A DNA stretch of 5,249 nt from Campylobacterota bacterium (lineage in GTDB: Bacteria; Campylobacterota; Campylobacteria; Campylobacterales; Sulfurovaceae). The position numbers were made by a program, and so were the translations under genes. The notes beneath the pieces were generated by a model. It made no database searches. It was not told where the DNA came from and worked only from the letters and a program-made list of their open reading frames with translations. Numbering within the stretch: position 1 is the first letter of the stretch; each line of letters begins with the position of its first letter. Positions 1 to 5,249 of this stretch are shown piece by piece. The stretch covers positions 1 to 5,249 of the forward strand of contig DSAK01000004.1 of the NCBI GenBank assembly GCA_011372825.1. Reading direction: 5' to 3'.

Positions 1-587
1 AGGATATCGGTCATCTCTGTAGCTATAAATCCAGGGGTTATGGTGTTAAACCTGATACCCCTGCTAGCACCCTCAAGGGCAAAACTTTTGTTCATGGCTA
101 TCATGCCCCCTTTGCTTGCTGCATAATTGGTTTGCCCCACATTGCCACTCTCTCCGACTATAGAAGCGATATTGACAACTGCACCAAATCTGGCCTTACT
201 CATAAGCTTCAATGCCTCTCTACACCCCACAAAAGCCGATTTTAAATTTGCCTCTATAACACTCATGAAATCTTCACTACTCATACGAAGTGCTAATTTG
301 TCGTTGGTGATTCCAGCATTATTGACTAGATACCCCAAAGAACCATCTGTTTGGGCAATTTGTTTGATACCCTCTACAAAAGCACCCTCATTGCTCACAT
401 CAAAACCGATAATCTCTGCATCACCACCATTGGTTTTTATAGCATCTTTAACAGCTTTTGCTGCATCTTCACCACTGCGATAATTTATCCAGACTTTCAA
501 GCCATAACTTCCCAATACTTTTGCAATCTCTGCACCAATACCTCTACTAGCTCCTGTAACAAGTACATTTTTACCTGTAAATACCAT
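1..587 (-). CDS. fabG: 3-oxoacyl-[acyl-carrier-protein] reductase, 5' part (runs off left edge)
   Basis: FabG is the cytosolic NADPH-dependent reductase that converts 3-oxoacyl-ACP to 3-hydroxyacyl-ACP in each round of type II fatty acid synthesis. About 195 codons lie in the window; the family is usually about 245-250 residues, so roughly the last 50 are missing beyond base 1. Seen directly: the Rossmann cofactor motif TGASRGIG at residues 11-18, NYR at 35-37 (an Arg typical of NADPH preference), NNAG at 89-92, and the complete short-chain dehydrogenase tetrad N114, S142, Y155 and K159 (YAASK at 155-159), then PGFIATEMT at 185-193. The ATG at 587-585 is preceded by AAGGA (593-597) five bases upstream, which fixes the start. 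The gene lies 53 bp downstream of the small unknown gene in the same direction, and an extended -10 box in that gap may give it separate expression. Other SDR reductases are possible in principle, but the whole-length pattern closely fits epsilonproteobacterial FabG. Confidence 0.96.
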   Translation of the reverse strand, partial: MVFTGKNVLVTGASRGIGAEIAKVLGSYGLKVWINYRSGEDAAKAVKDAIKTNGGDAEIIGFDVSNEGAFVEGIKQIAQTDGSLGYLVNNAGITNDKLALRMSSEDFMSVIEANLKSAFVGCREALKLMSKARFGAVVNIASIVGESGNVGQTNYAASKGGMIAMNKSFALEGASRGIRFNTITPGFIATEMTDI

Positions 588-592
588 CTTTA

Positions 593-597
593 TCCTT
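593..597 (-). promoter_or_regulatory. Ribosome binding site of fabG
   Basis: On the minus strand this reads AAGGA, five bases before the ATG at 587. It is a good Shine-Dalgarno match and decides the fabG start. No other in-frame start lies close by. Confidence 0.75.
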
Positions 598-617
598 ATA
601 AATGTTTTTTCTATTGC

Positions 618-626
618 ATTGTATCA
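618..626 (-). promoter_or_regulatory. Candidate extended -10 promoter for fabG
   Basis: Read on the minus strand the sequence is TGA followed by TACAAT, five of six matches to the TATAAT -10 consensus with the TG of an extended -10 element. Initiation about seven bases downstream would give a leader of roughly 20-25 nt carrying the AAGGA ribosome site of fabG. I see no convincing -35 box, but epsilonproteobacterial sigma-70 promoters are known to lack a conserved one. This would let fabG be expressed apart from gpmI. It is inferred from pattern only. Confidence 0.4.
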
Positions 627-640
627 CGCCTTGGATAAAA

Positions 641-865
641 TCACTCCTTATCACAAAACAATACTTTTTTTACCCTTTCAAACTCTTCATAGTCTCGCTG
701 AGTGATTGTATCGGCACAAATTATCCTATTGAGACTATCTAGGATATGCATTTTACAAAGCTTGTCATCACATAATGCTTGATTGATAACTGCTAAATGT
801 TCCTCTAAGTCATACTCATAGTCACTTTGTATAGTTTGTTCCAAAAAAGCTTTTGCTTGATCCAT
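641..865 (-). CDS. Hypothetical protein, 74 residues, between gpmI and fabG
   Basis: I do not recognise this protein family. The product is 74 residues, acidic (17 Asp/Glu against 9 Lys/Arg), has no signal peptide or membrane segment, and looks largely alpha-helical and cytosolic. It has four cysteines (residues 32, 37, 50 and 71); C32 and C37 are four residues apart (C-x4-C), not the CxxC spacing of classic zinc or redox sites. The start ATG (865-863) lies 12 bp after the gpmI stop, and a purine-rich AGGGGGGG ribosome site fills that gap. The end lies 53 bp before fabG, so all three genes are collinear and the spacing suggests translation from the gpmI transcript. Tight packing, a strong ribosome site and normal-looking composition argue for a real gene rather than a chance frame. 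No function can be assigned; a small regulator or partner of a neighbour is only a guess. Confidence 0.75.
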   Translation of the reverse strand: MDQAKAFLEQTIQSDYEYDLEEHLAVINQALCDDKLCKMHILDSLNRIICADTITQRDYEEFERVKKVLFCDKE

Positions 866-869
866 GCAA

Positions 870-877
870 CCCCCCCT
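870..877 (-). promoter_or_regulatory. Unusual G7 ribosome binding site of the 74-residue gene
   Basis: On the minus strand the 12-base gap between the gpmI stop codon and the next ATG contains A followed by seven consecutive G (bases 876-870), five bases before the start codon. It can pair with the anti-Shine-Dalgarno only through its G-rich part, and its spacing would change if the tract changed length. Runs of G are the classic phase-variable tracts in Campylobacter and Helicobacter, although seven is at the short end. Confidence 0.6.
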
Positions 878-2362
878 TTACAATAAACTACTATCCATTT
901 GAGATGGTATCTCTAATCCCATAATCTCTAAAATTGTAGGAGCTATATGGTTTAGTCCACAATTCTCTTTGAGGTTAGTTACGCCATTTGCTAACACAAA
1001 ACACCACACTTCACCAACTGTATGGTTAGTGAGCACATGCCCCTCATTATCACACATCTCTTCACAATTTCCATGGTCACTAGTAAGTACTACACCATAA
1101 TCGTGCGACTTTGCAACCTCTAGTATCTCTCCTAACTCCTTATCAACTGCCTCAACTCCACTAACAGCTGCATCAAAATTGCCTGTATGTCCTACCATAT
1201 CACCATTTGCAAAATTGACTACTATAAAATCATAGCCATCTTCGATAGCTCGCCTGGTAGCTTTGCCAACCTCTGGAGCTGACATCTGTGGCTGCAAATC
1301 ATAAGTTCGTACATTTGGACTTGGGATGAGGACTCTATCTTCATTCTCAAATGGCTCCTCTTTGCCACCATTGAAGAAAAATGTTACATGGGCATATTTT
1401 TCTGTCTCTGCTATATGCATCTGTCTAAGTCCTGCTTGACTTATAACTTCTGCTAGAGTGTTATCTGGATTCTCTTTTGGGAAGAGAATTGGATAGTTAA
1501 ATGTCGAATCATATTCTGTCATGGTTACTATATGTAGCTTGATTTGTTTTCTATCAAACCCATCAAAACTCACATCGCCCAATGCTTTTGTAATTTCTCG
1601 AACTCTATCGGAGCGAAAATTTGCTATTATTACACCATCATGATCACTCATGCCTCTATAATTACTAAAAGCAACTGGCTCTATAAACTCATCATTTTCA
1701 CCCTTAGCATAACTTGCCTCTATGTATCTGCTTGGACTAAGGGTAGTTTGAGGTGTTGCCTCAGCTATAGCACGATAACCCCTCTCAACCCTCTCCCAAC
1801 GGTTATCTCTATCCATGGTATAAAATCTACCGCCAATAGTTGCTATCTTGATATCCTCATCGCAAATCGCTTCAATTTGTGCTAAATATTTGGGTGCTGA
1901 AACAGGAGAGACATCTCTGCCATCGGTGATAAGATGAAGCCAAACTTTTTTGCTATTTGTTTTGGCTATTTTAGCAATCTTGATGATATGGTCTATATGA
2001 GAATGGACTCCACCGTCACTTAAAAGTCCTATAAGATGGATATCTTTTGAGACCTCAAATAGCTTGAGTAGATCTTTATTTTGTCCCGAACTTCCATCAT
2101 CTAGTGCTTTTGAAATCTTGACTAAATCCTGATAAAGTATCCGACCACTCCCTAGCGTCATATGTCCCACTTCGCTATTGCCCATTTGACCCTCAGGGAG
2201 TCCTACACTAAGTCCATAAGTAGATATCAAAGTGTGTGGAACATTGGCAAATAACCAATCATATGTTGGTTTTTTAGCACTTGCAAATGCATTGCAATTA
2301 CTATGTGGCTTATGCCCTATCCCATCAGTGATAATCAAAAGTGTTTTTTTGCAATGTCGCAT
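878..2362 (-). CDS. gpmI: 2,3-bisphosphoglycerate-independent phosphoglycerate mutase
   Basis: This cytosolic enzyme interconverts 3-phosphoglycerate and 2-phosphoglycerate in glycolysis and gluconeogenesis through a phosphoserine intermediate and two Mn ions. The 494-residue product is complete; the family is about 490-515. It belongs to the alkaline phosphatase superfamily: an N-terminal metal-binding part (D13; nucleophile S63 in MGNSEVGH at 60-67), an inserted phosphotransferase domain (DGGVHSH 116-122, TDGRDVSP 146-153, GGRFYTMDRD 177-186, RWERV 188-192, NFRSDR 248-253), and a C-terminal metal half (K322; NGDMVGH 386-392 with D388 and H392; SDHGN 428-432 with D429 and H430; H447). All expected catalytic residues are present. 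The ATG at 2362-2360 has GAGGA six bases upstream (2369-2373). It appears to be the first gene of a leftward unit with the 74-residue gene and fabG, divergent from mraY across 94 bp. The sense strand has an A7 run at codons 4-7. Confidence 0.98.
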   Translation of the reverse strand: MRHCKKTLLIITDGIGHKPHSNCNAFASAKKPTYDWLFANVPHTLISTYGLSVGLPEGQMGNSEVGHMTLGSGRILYQDLVKISKALDDGSSGQNKDLLKLFEVSKDIHLIGLLSDGGVHSHIDHIIKIAKIAKTNSKKVWLHLITDGRDVSPVSAPKYLAQIEAICDEDIKIATIGGRFYTMDRDNRWERVERGYRAIAEATPQTTLSPSRYIEASYAKGENDEFIEPVAFSNYRGMSDHDGVIIANFRSDRVREITKALGDVSFDGFDRKQIKLHIVTMTEYDSTFNYPILFPKENPDNTLAEVISQAGLRQMHIAETEKYAHVTFFFNGGKEEPFENEDRVLIPSPNVRTYDLQPQMSAPEVGKATRRAIEDGYDFIVVNFANGDMVGHTGNFDAAVSGVEAVDKELGEILEVAKSHDYGVVLTSDHGNCEEMCDNEGHVLTNHTVGEVWCFVLANGVTNLKENCGLNHIAPTILEIMGLEIPSQMDSSLL

Positions 2363-2368
2363 CTACTA

Positions 2369-2373
2369 TCCTC
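2369..2373 (-). promoter_or_regulatory. Ribosome binding site of gpmI
   Basis: The minus strand reads GAGGA, six bases before the ATG at 2362. It is a strong match that confirms the gpmI start. Confidence 0.75.
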
Positions 2374-2394
2374 AAATATTTATAATCATGTTAG

Positions 2395-2403
2395 ATTTTA
2401 TCA
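2395..2403 (-). promoter_or_regulatory. Candidate extended -10 promoter for gpmI
   Basis: On the minus strand TGA precedes TAAAAT, an extended -10 pattern with five of six -10 matches. Initiation near base 2388 would give a leader of about 25 nt containing the GAGGA site of gpmI. An alternative AT-rich box lies closer (around 2379-2386), but its start point would fall on the ribosome site, so I prefer this one. No clear -35 box is visible. Confidence 0.4.
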
Positions 2404-2411
2404 AAATGATA
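2399..2411. promoter_or_regulatory. Short perfect palindrome between the divergent gpmI and mraY promoters
   Basis: TATCA and TGATA form 5-bp perfect arms around an AAA spacer. The element overlaps the upstream side of the proposed gpmI -10 region and lies just before the proposed mraY -10 box (2413-2418), a place where a bound protein could affect both promoters. Short AT-rich palindromes also arise by chance, so an operator role is only a possibility. I do not recognise the motif as a known regulator site. Confidence 0.25.
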
Positions 2412-2412
2412 G

Positions 2413-2418
2413 TACAAT
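2413..2418 (+). promoter_or_regulatory. Candidate -10 box for mraY-murD
   Basis: TACAAT matches five of six positions of TATAAT and lies 38 bp before the mraY ATG. Transcription would start near 2425 and leave a leader of about 30 nt. The upstream sequence at the -35 spacing (about 2390-2396) is a poor match to TTGACA, as is common in this group. That the promoter lies here supports the short mraY start rather than upstream in-frame ATGs at 2388 and 2406. Confidence 0.45.
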
Positions 2419-2456
2419 ACTCCTTTAACATTTCTCATCCAAAAGAGTTACTTACC

Positions 2457-3515
2457 ATGATTTATACTTTGTCACAATATTTTCCTTACCCTCTATTTGG
2501 CTACATTTCTGTGCGAGCCGGAATCGCTTTTTTTATCGCTCTTGTGTTGAGTTTGATTGTATTTCCTCGCTATATAGCATGGGCGAAGCAAAAAAAAGCA
2601 AACCAACCAATAAGCAAATATGTCACATCGCATGAGGGGAAAAAACATACCCCAACGATGGGCGGTGCTGTATTTGTCCTTTGTGCTGTTTTTGCAACAC
2701 TCCTTAGTGGCGACTTATCAAATCTCTATTTGATTGGCGGACTTATCACAATCATTGGATTTGGTCTAGTTGGGCTAAAAGATGATTTGGGCAAAGTACT
2801 CAATGGAAATAACCTTGGGGGACTAACCCCTCGAGGGAAATTTATCCTCCAAATCATCATCTCTCTTGTTGTGGTAATTCTTCTTATTGCTATAGATTTT
2901 CCAACACACTTTTATCTCCCTTTTTTCAAAAATCCGATTTTTGACATGGGCTATTTTGCTCTCCCTTTTTGGGTGATGATTTTTTTAGCGACAACGAATG
3001 CCGTAAATCTAACTGATGGATTAGATGGACTAGCTACAGTTCCTTCTATCATAGCCTTAACCACCCTTGGGATTATCACATATATGACAGGTCATGCTAT
3101 CTTTAGTGGATACCTGCTAGTTCCAAATATCAAAGGTGTTGGAGAGGTGGCTATATTAGTTGGTGCTTTTTGTGGGGCTTTGTTTGGGTTTTTGTGGTAC
3201 AACTGCTATCCTGCTGAAATCTTTATGGGCGATACGGGAAGTCTAGCAATCGGGGGACTCATAGCTTATATGGCTATTTTGGGTAAGAGTGAAATCTTGC
3301 TCTTGCTTATTGGGATTATCTTTGTTATTGAGACTGTCTCTGTAATTTTGCAAGTTGGAAGCTACAAACTAAGAGGAGAGAGGATATTTCTCATGGCACC
3401 GATACACCACCATTTTGAACTCAAAAAATGGGCAGAAAACAAAATCATTGTAAGATTTTGGATGATTTCATTCCTCGCAAATTTACTAGCCCTTATCTCA
3501 TTTAAATTTAGGTAA
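2457..3515 (+). CDS. mraY: Phospho-N-acetylmuramoyl-pentapeptide-transferase
   Basis: MraY is the integral inner-membrane enzyme that transfers phospho-MurNAc-pentapeptide from UDP to undecaprenyl phosphate, giving lipid I and UMP, with Mg. The 352-residue product has about ten hydrophobic segments and the family motifs: TPTMGG (65-70), DD at 109-110 in LKDDLGK, NAVNLTDGLDGLA (181-193), FMGDTGS (256-262, with D259) and the cytosolic histidine loop APIHHHFE (314-321). The reading frame is open back to 2232, but that stretch overlaps gpmI antisense. I chose the ATG at 2457 because it gives the length I know for Campylobacter MraY (about 353), because the N-terminal YISVRAG follows at residues 16-22, and because the in-frame ATGs at 2388 and 2406 lack ribosome sites and precede the likely promoter. 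The site before 2457 is weak (AAAGAG, nine-base spacer). murD follows after 4 bp. An A8 run spans codons 45-47. The LKDDL variant in place of the DDY of E. coli MraY is, as I recall, lineage-typical at the Leu. Confidence 0.97.
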   Translation: MIYTLSQYFPYPLFGYISVRAGIAFFIALVLSLIVFPRYIAWAKQKKANQPISKYVTSHEGKKHTPTMGGAVFVLCAVFATLLSGDLSNLYLIGGLITIIGFGLVGLKDDLGKVLNGNNLGGLTPRGKFILQIIISLVVVILLIAIDFPTHFYLPFFKNPIFDMGYFALPFWVMIFLATTNAVNLTDGLDGLATVPSIIALTTLGIITYMTGHAIFSGYLLVPNIKGVGEVAILVGAFCGALFGFLWYNCYPAEIFMGDTGSLAIGGLIAYMAILGKSEILLLLIGIIFVIETVSVILQVGSYKLRGERIFLMAPIHHHFELKKWAENKIIVRFWMISFLANLLALISFKFR

Positions 3516-3519
3516 ATTG

Positions 3520-4737
3520 ATGAGAAATAAACCAACACTTTTTGGATATGGCAAAACAACAAAAGCGATAGCTAAGCTTCTTGGAGGTGGGTGTACATTT
3601 TTTGATGACAACACTAAAACGACCTTTATAGATGAAGCCAAAAATACTATCCACCCTTCAAGTGAGTTTGACCCAGCAAAAAGTAGTCTTGAAGTGACAA
3701 CCCCTAGCTTTAAGCCTACTCACCCCCTCATAACAAAAGCAAAAAATCTCTTGAGTGAATATGACTATTTTTTGGGTCATGATAGAGATAAACCATTCAA
3801 TATATGGATTAGTGGCACCAATGGTAAAACGACAACTACCCAGATGCTCACCCATCTACTCGCCGCCAAAGGAGCTGTAAGTGGAGGCAATATAGGAACG
3901 CCTTTAGCAGAACTTGACCCAAAAGCACCTATATGGGTCCTTGAGAGTAGCTCCTTTACTCTCCACTATACCCACAAAGCTTCACCAAATATATACCTTT
4001 TACTCCCTATCACTCCTGACCATTTAGATTGGCATCAAGATACCAAAAGCTATATAGCTGACAAGCTTAAGCCCCTTTTGACTATGAGAGAAGGGGAAAT
4101 GGCGCTTGTACCAAAAGGGTTGCCACTGCCACAAACTTCAGCTTATATTGTAGAGTATGATACAAATGAATTTTTAGGGGACTATTTTAGTATAGATATC
4201 ACTAAGCTCAAATTTAAAGGAGCATTCCTCCAAGATGCTCTACTAGCTCTAGCAGTCACCCAAACTTTGTACGACAAAGTAGATTATGCGCTTATGAATA
4301 GTTTTATAGTCGAAGGGCATCGCCAAGAAGAGTTCAGAGATACCAAAGGGAGGCTTTGGGTCAATGACTCCAAAGCTACAAATCTTGATGCCACTATACA
4401 AGCAGTCAAAGTGTATGGTGACAAAAAACTCCACCTAATATTAGGAGGGGATGATAAAGGGGTTGATTTGGATGAGCTCTTTGTAGCCATAAAACCATAC
4501 AACCCTACCATATACACTGTTGGAGCAAATGAGGCAAAACTTCTAGATTTATCACAAAAATACGCTTTAGATGCTATCCAATGTACAACTATTACAAATG
4601 CGATAAGCCAAATAGACAAATGCCACACCTTAGAATCTATCGCTTTACTCTCTCCAGCGGCAGCAAGTTTGGATCAATTTAACTCTTATCAGCAAAGAGG
4701 CGAAATGTTTATGAATAGTGCTAAAAATCTAGTTTAA
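3520..4737 (+). CDS. murD: UDP-N-acetylmuramoylalanine--D-glutamate ligase
   Basis: MurD is a cytosolic Mur ligase that uses ATP to join D-glutamate to UDP-MurNAc-L-Ala. The 405-residue product has the three Mur domains: an N-terminal UDP-binding domain (about 1-93, beginning LFGYGKTT at 7-14), a central ATPase domain with the P-loop GTNGKTTT (99-106), metal-site E142 in ESSSF, DHLDWH (167-172) and K182 at the expected carbamylated-lysine position, and a C-terminal domain with GHR (266-268), NDSKATN (282-288), GGDDKGVD (309-316) and SPAAASLDQF (378-387). It is shorter than the roughly 440-450 residues of many bacteria, but matches the epsilonproteobacterial form. ATG at 3520 is preferred over the adjacent in-frame TTG at 3517. 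The TAGG site (3509-3512) is seven bases upstream and overlaps the end of mraY, so the pair is probably translationally coupled. No obvious terminator follows before the tRNA gene. Confidence 0.97.
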   Translation: MRNKPTLFGYGKTTKAIAKLLGGGCTFFDDNTKTTFIDEAKNTIHPSSEFDPAKSSLEVTTPSFKPTHPLITKAKNLLSEYDYFLGHDRDKPFNIWISGTNGKTTTTQMLTHLLAAKGAVSGGNIGTPLAELDPKAPIWVLESSSFTLHYTHKASPNIYLLLPITPDHLDWHQDTKSYIADKLKPLLTMREGEMALVPKGLPLPQTSAYIVEYDTNEFLGDYFSIDITKLKFKGAFLQDALLALAVTQTLYDKVDYALMNSFIVEGHRQEEFRDTKGRLWVNDSKATNLDATIQAVKVYGDKKLHLILGGDDKGVDLDELFVAIKPYNPTIYTVGANEAKLLDLSQKYALDAIQCTTITNAISQIDKCHTLESIALLSPAAASLDQFNSYQQRGEMFMNSAKNLV

Positions 4738-4763
4738 TTCAGGGGATATTAATTTTAAATCGA

Positions 4764-4769
4764 TATAAT
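4764..4769 (+). promoter_or_regulatory. Consensus -10 box for the tRNA-Phe gene
   Basis: A perfect TATAAT lies 13 bases before the first base of the tRNA, putting initiation near 4776 and leaving a very short 5' leader. The upstream region is AT-rich and has no clear -35 box. A 9-bp direct repeat TAATTTTAA (4750-4758 and 4766-4774) flanks and partly overlaps the box. Confidence 0.6.
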
Positions 4770-4782
4770 TTTAACCTTATTT

Positions 4783-4858
4783 GGCTCGATAGCTCAGTTG
4801 GTAGAGCAACAGACTGAAAATCTGTGTGTCGGCGGTTCGATTCCGCCTCGAGCCACCA
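4783..4858 (+). tRNA. tRNA-Phe (anticodon GAA)
   Basis: A 76-nt cloverleaf folds by eye with all stems paired. The acceptor stem is GGCTCGA with TCGAGCC, and the D stem is GCTC with GAGC. The anticodon stem is ACAGA with TCTGT around the loop CTGAAAA, with GAA at 4816-4818. A five-base variable loop follows, then the T stem GGCGG with CCGCC around TTCGATT. The ACCA end (discriminator A plus CCA) is encoded in the DNA. GAA reads both phenylalanine codons. The gene stands alone 45 bp after murD with its own -10 box, so it is probably expressed independently, perhaps also receiving read-through from murD. Nothing indicates that an element has integrated at its 3' end within the window. Confidence 0.98.
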
Positions 4859-4967
4859 TCAAACAAACTTCTACGAATTTGATTTTGAATCTATACTTAA
4901 GCAAAAAACTTTTCTTATTGAATCAACCTAAAAATTTAAAATACGATTACCTACTAGAGGAACTCGC

Positions 4968-5249
4968 TTAGGACTTCTCGCCCAAAGAACGAATCAGAAA
5001 ACTTTTGCGGTGGATTGGTGATTTCCCATGTAGTGCTATTGCTTCTATATGCGATTTTGTCCCGTATCCCATATGTTTATCAAACCCATATTCGGGATAA
5101 TCTTTCGATATTTTTACCATTAACCTATCTCTTGTCACTTTTGCCAAAATACTAGCAGCACTCACTTCTTGTACCAACTTATCTGCTTTAACGAGGGTCT
5201 TTATCCCATCAACACCAAATGAAGTATTGCCATCAAAGAGATATTCACA
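4968..5249 (-). CDS. rnhB: Ribonuclease HII, C-terminal part (runs off right edge)
   Basis: RNase HII cuts the RNA strand of RNA-DNA hybrids and nicks 5' of single ribonucleotides misincorporated in DNA, starting ribonucleotide excision repair. The last 93 residues are present; the family is about 185-200, so the N-terminal half, including the DEAGRG-type motif with the first two catalytic acids, lies beyond base 5249. Seen in the fragment: FDGN (fragment residues 5-8), whose Asp aligns with the third acid of the D-E-D-D site; KAD (21-23); EVSAASILAKVTRDR (28-42), a family signature, with D23 or D41 the likely fourth acid; then HMGYGTKSHIEAI and the C-terminal IHRKSF. The frame stays open to the window edge, so an internal TTG at 5177 is not the start. 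The gene converges on tRNA-Phe with a 109-bp gap in which I see no strong terminator. Confidence 0.95.
   Translation of the reverse strand, partial: CEYLFDGNTSFGVDGIKTLVKADKLVQEVSAASILAKVTRDRLMVKISKDYPEYGFDKHMGYGTKSHIEAIALHGKSPIHRKSFLIRSLGEKS

Noticed and set aside
127..638. Plus-strand open frames of 118 and 95 codons opposite fabG
   Set aside because: They are antisense to a clear FabG coding sequence; their low-complexity translation rich in Ser, Leu and Cys is what antisense reading produces.
631..651. GATAA / TTATC inverted repeat between the small gene and fabG as a terminator
   Set aside because: Only five AT-rich base pairs with a nine-base loop and no T run at a suitable place.
1544..1885. 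Plus-strand open frame of 113 codons inside gpmI
   Set aside because: It lies wholly antisense to a complete gpmI with all catalytic motifs, and its translation shows no domain or plausible signal. It is a shadow frame.
2232..2456. In-frame N-terminal extension of mraY of 75 codons
   Set aside because: It overlaps gpmI antisense and the divergent promoter region, lacks ribosome sites at its ATGs, and would make MraY far longer than the roughly 352-residue family length of this lineage.
4249..4628. Minus-strand open frames inside murD
   Set aside because: They are antisense to conserved MurD C-terminal motifs, with no ribosome site and no recognisable protein.
4783..4858. tRNA gene as an integration site for a mobile element
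   Set aside because: No second copy of the tRNA 3' end, integrase or atypical composition appears in the window; the next gene is a housekeeping rnhB.
4864..4886. Possible terminator hairpin after tRNA-Phe (CAAACTTC, loop TAC, GAATTTG, then ATTTT)
   Set aside because: The stem is AT-rich with a bulged base and the T run is only four, so it is too weak to call an intrinsic terminator.

Overview
This window is an ordinary piece of bacterial chromosome holding core housekeeping genes. The protein sequences (FabG, MraY, a short 405-residue MurD, RNase HII) and the neighbourhood of gpmI, mraY, murD and fabG point to the Campylobacterota (former Epsilonproteobacteria). I recall the same cluster around the Campylobacter jejuni pgm, mraY and murD genes, but have not checked it here. 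The moderately AT-rich composition would fit a free-living Sulfurimonas-, Sulfurovum- or Sulfurospirillum-like relative as well as a host-associated one. The genus cannot be fixed from this sequence.

Layout: bases 1-2362 carry three minus-strand genes, transcribed right to left. They are gpmI (cofactor-independent phosphoglycerate mutase), a 74-residue protein of unknown function, and the first ~195 codons of fabG (3-oxoacyl-ACP reductase), which runs off the left edge. A 94-bp gap (2363-2456) separates gpmI from the divergent mraY-murD pair (2457-4737), two consecutive steps of peptidoglycan precursor synthesis spaced 4 bp apart. A tRNA-Phe gene (4783-4858) with its own -10 box follows on the plus strand. 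After a 109-bp convergent gap comes the C-terminal half of rnhB (RNase HII) on the minus strand, running off the right edge.

The genes supply glycolysis/gluconeogenesis, fatty-acid elongation, cell-wall precursors, translation and genome maintenance. MraY and MurD act in one pathway: MurD adds D-Glu to UDP-MurNAc-L-Ala, and MraY later moves the finished UDP-MurNAc-pentapeptide onto undecaprenyl phosphate. gpmI, the small gene and fabG are probably co-transcribed in part, with an additional promoter possible just before fabG.

I found no mobile element, CRISPR array, defence system or other clearly new system. The points most worth a second look are small: the unknown 74-residue gene, whose ribosome binding site is a run of seven G, and the compact divergent gpmI/mraY promoter region with a short palindrome between two opposed -10 boxes.
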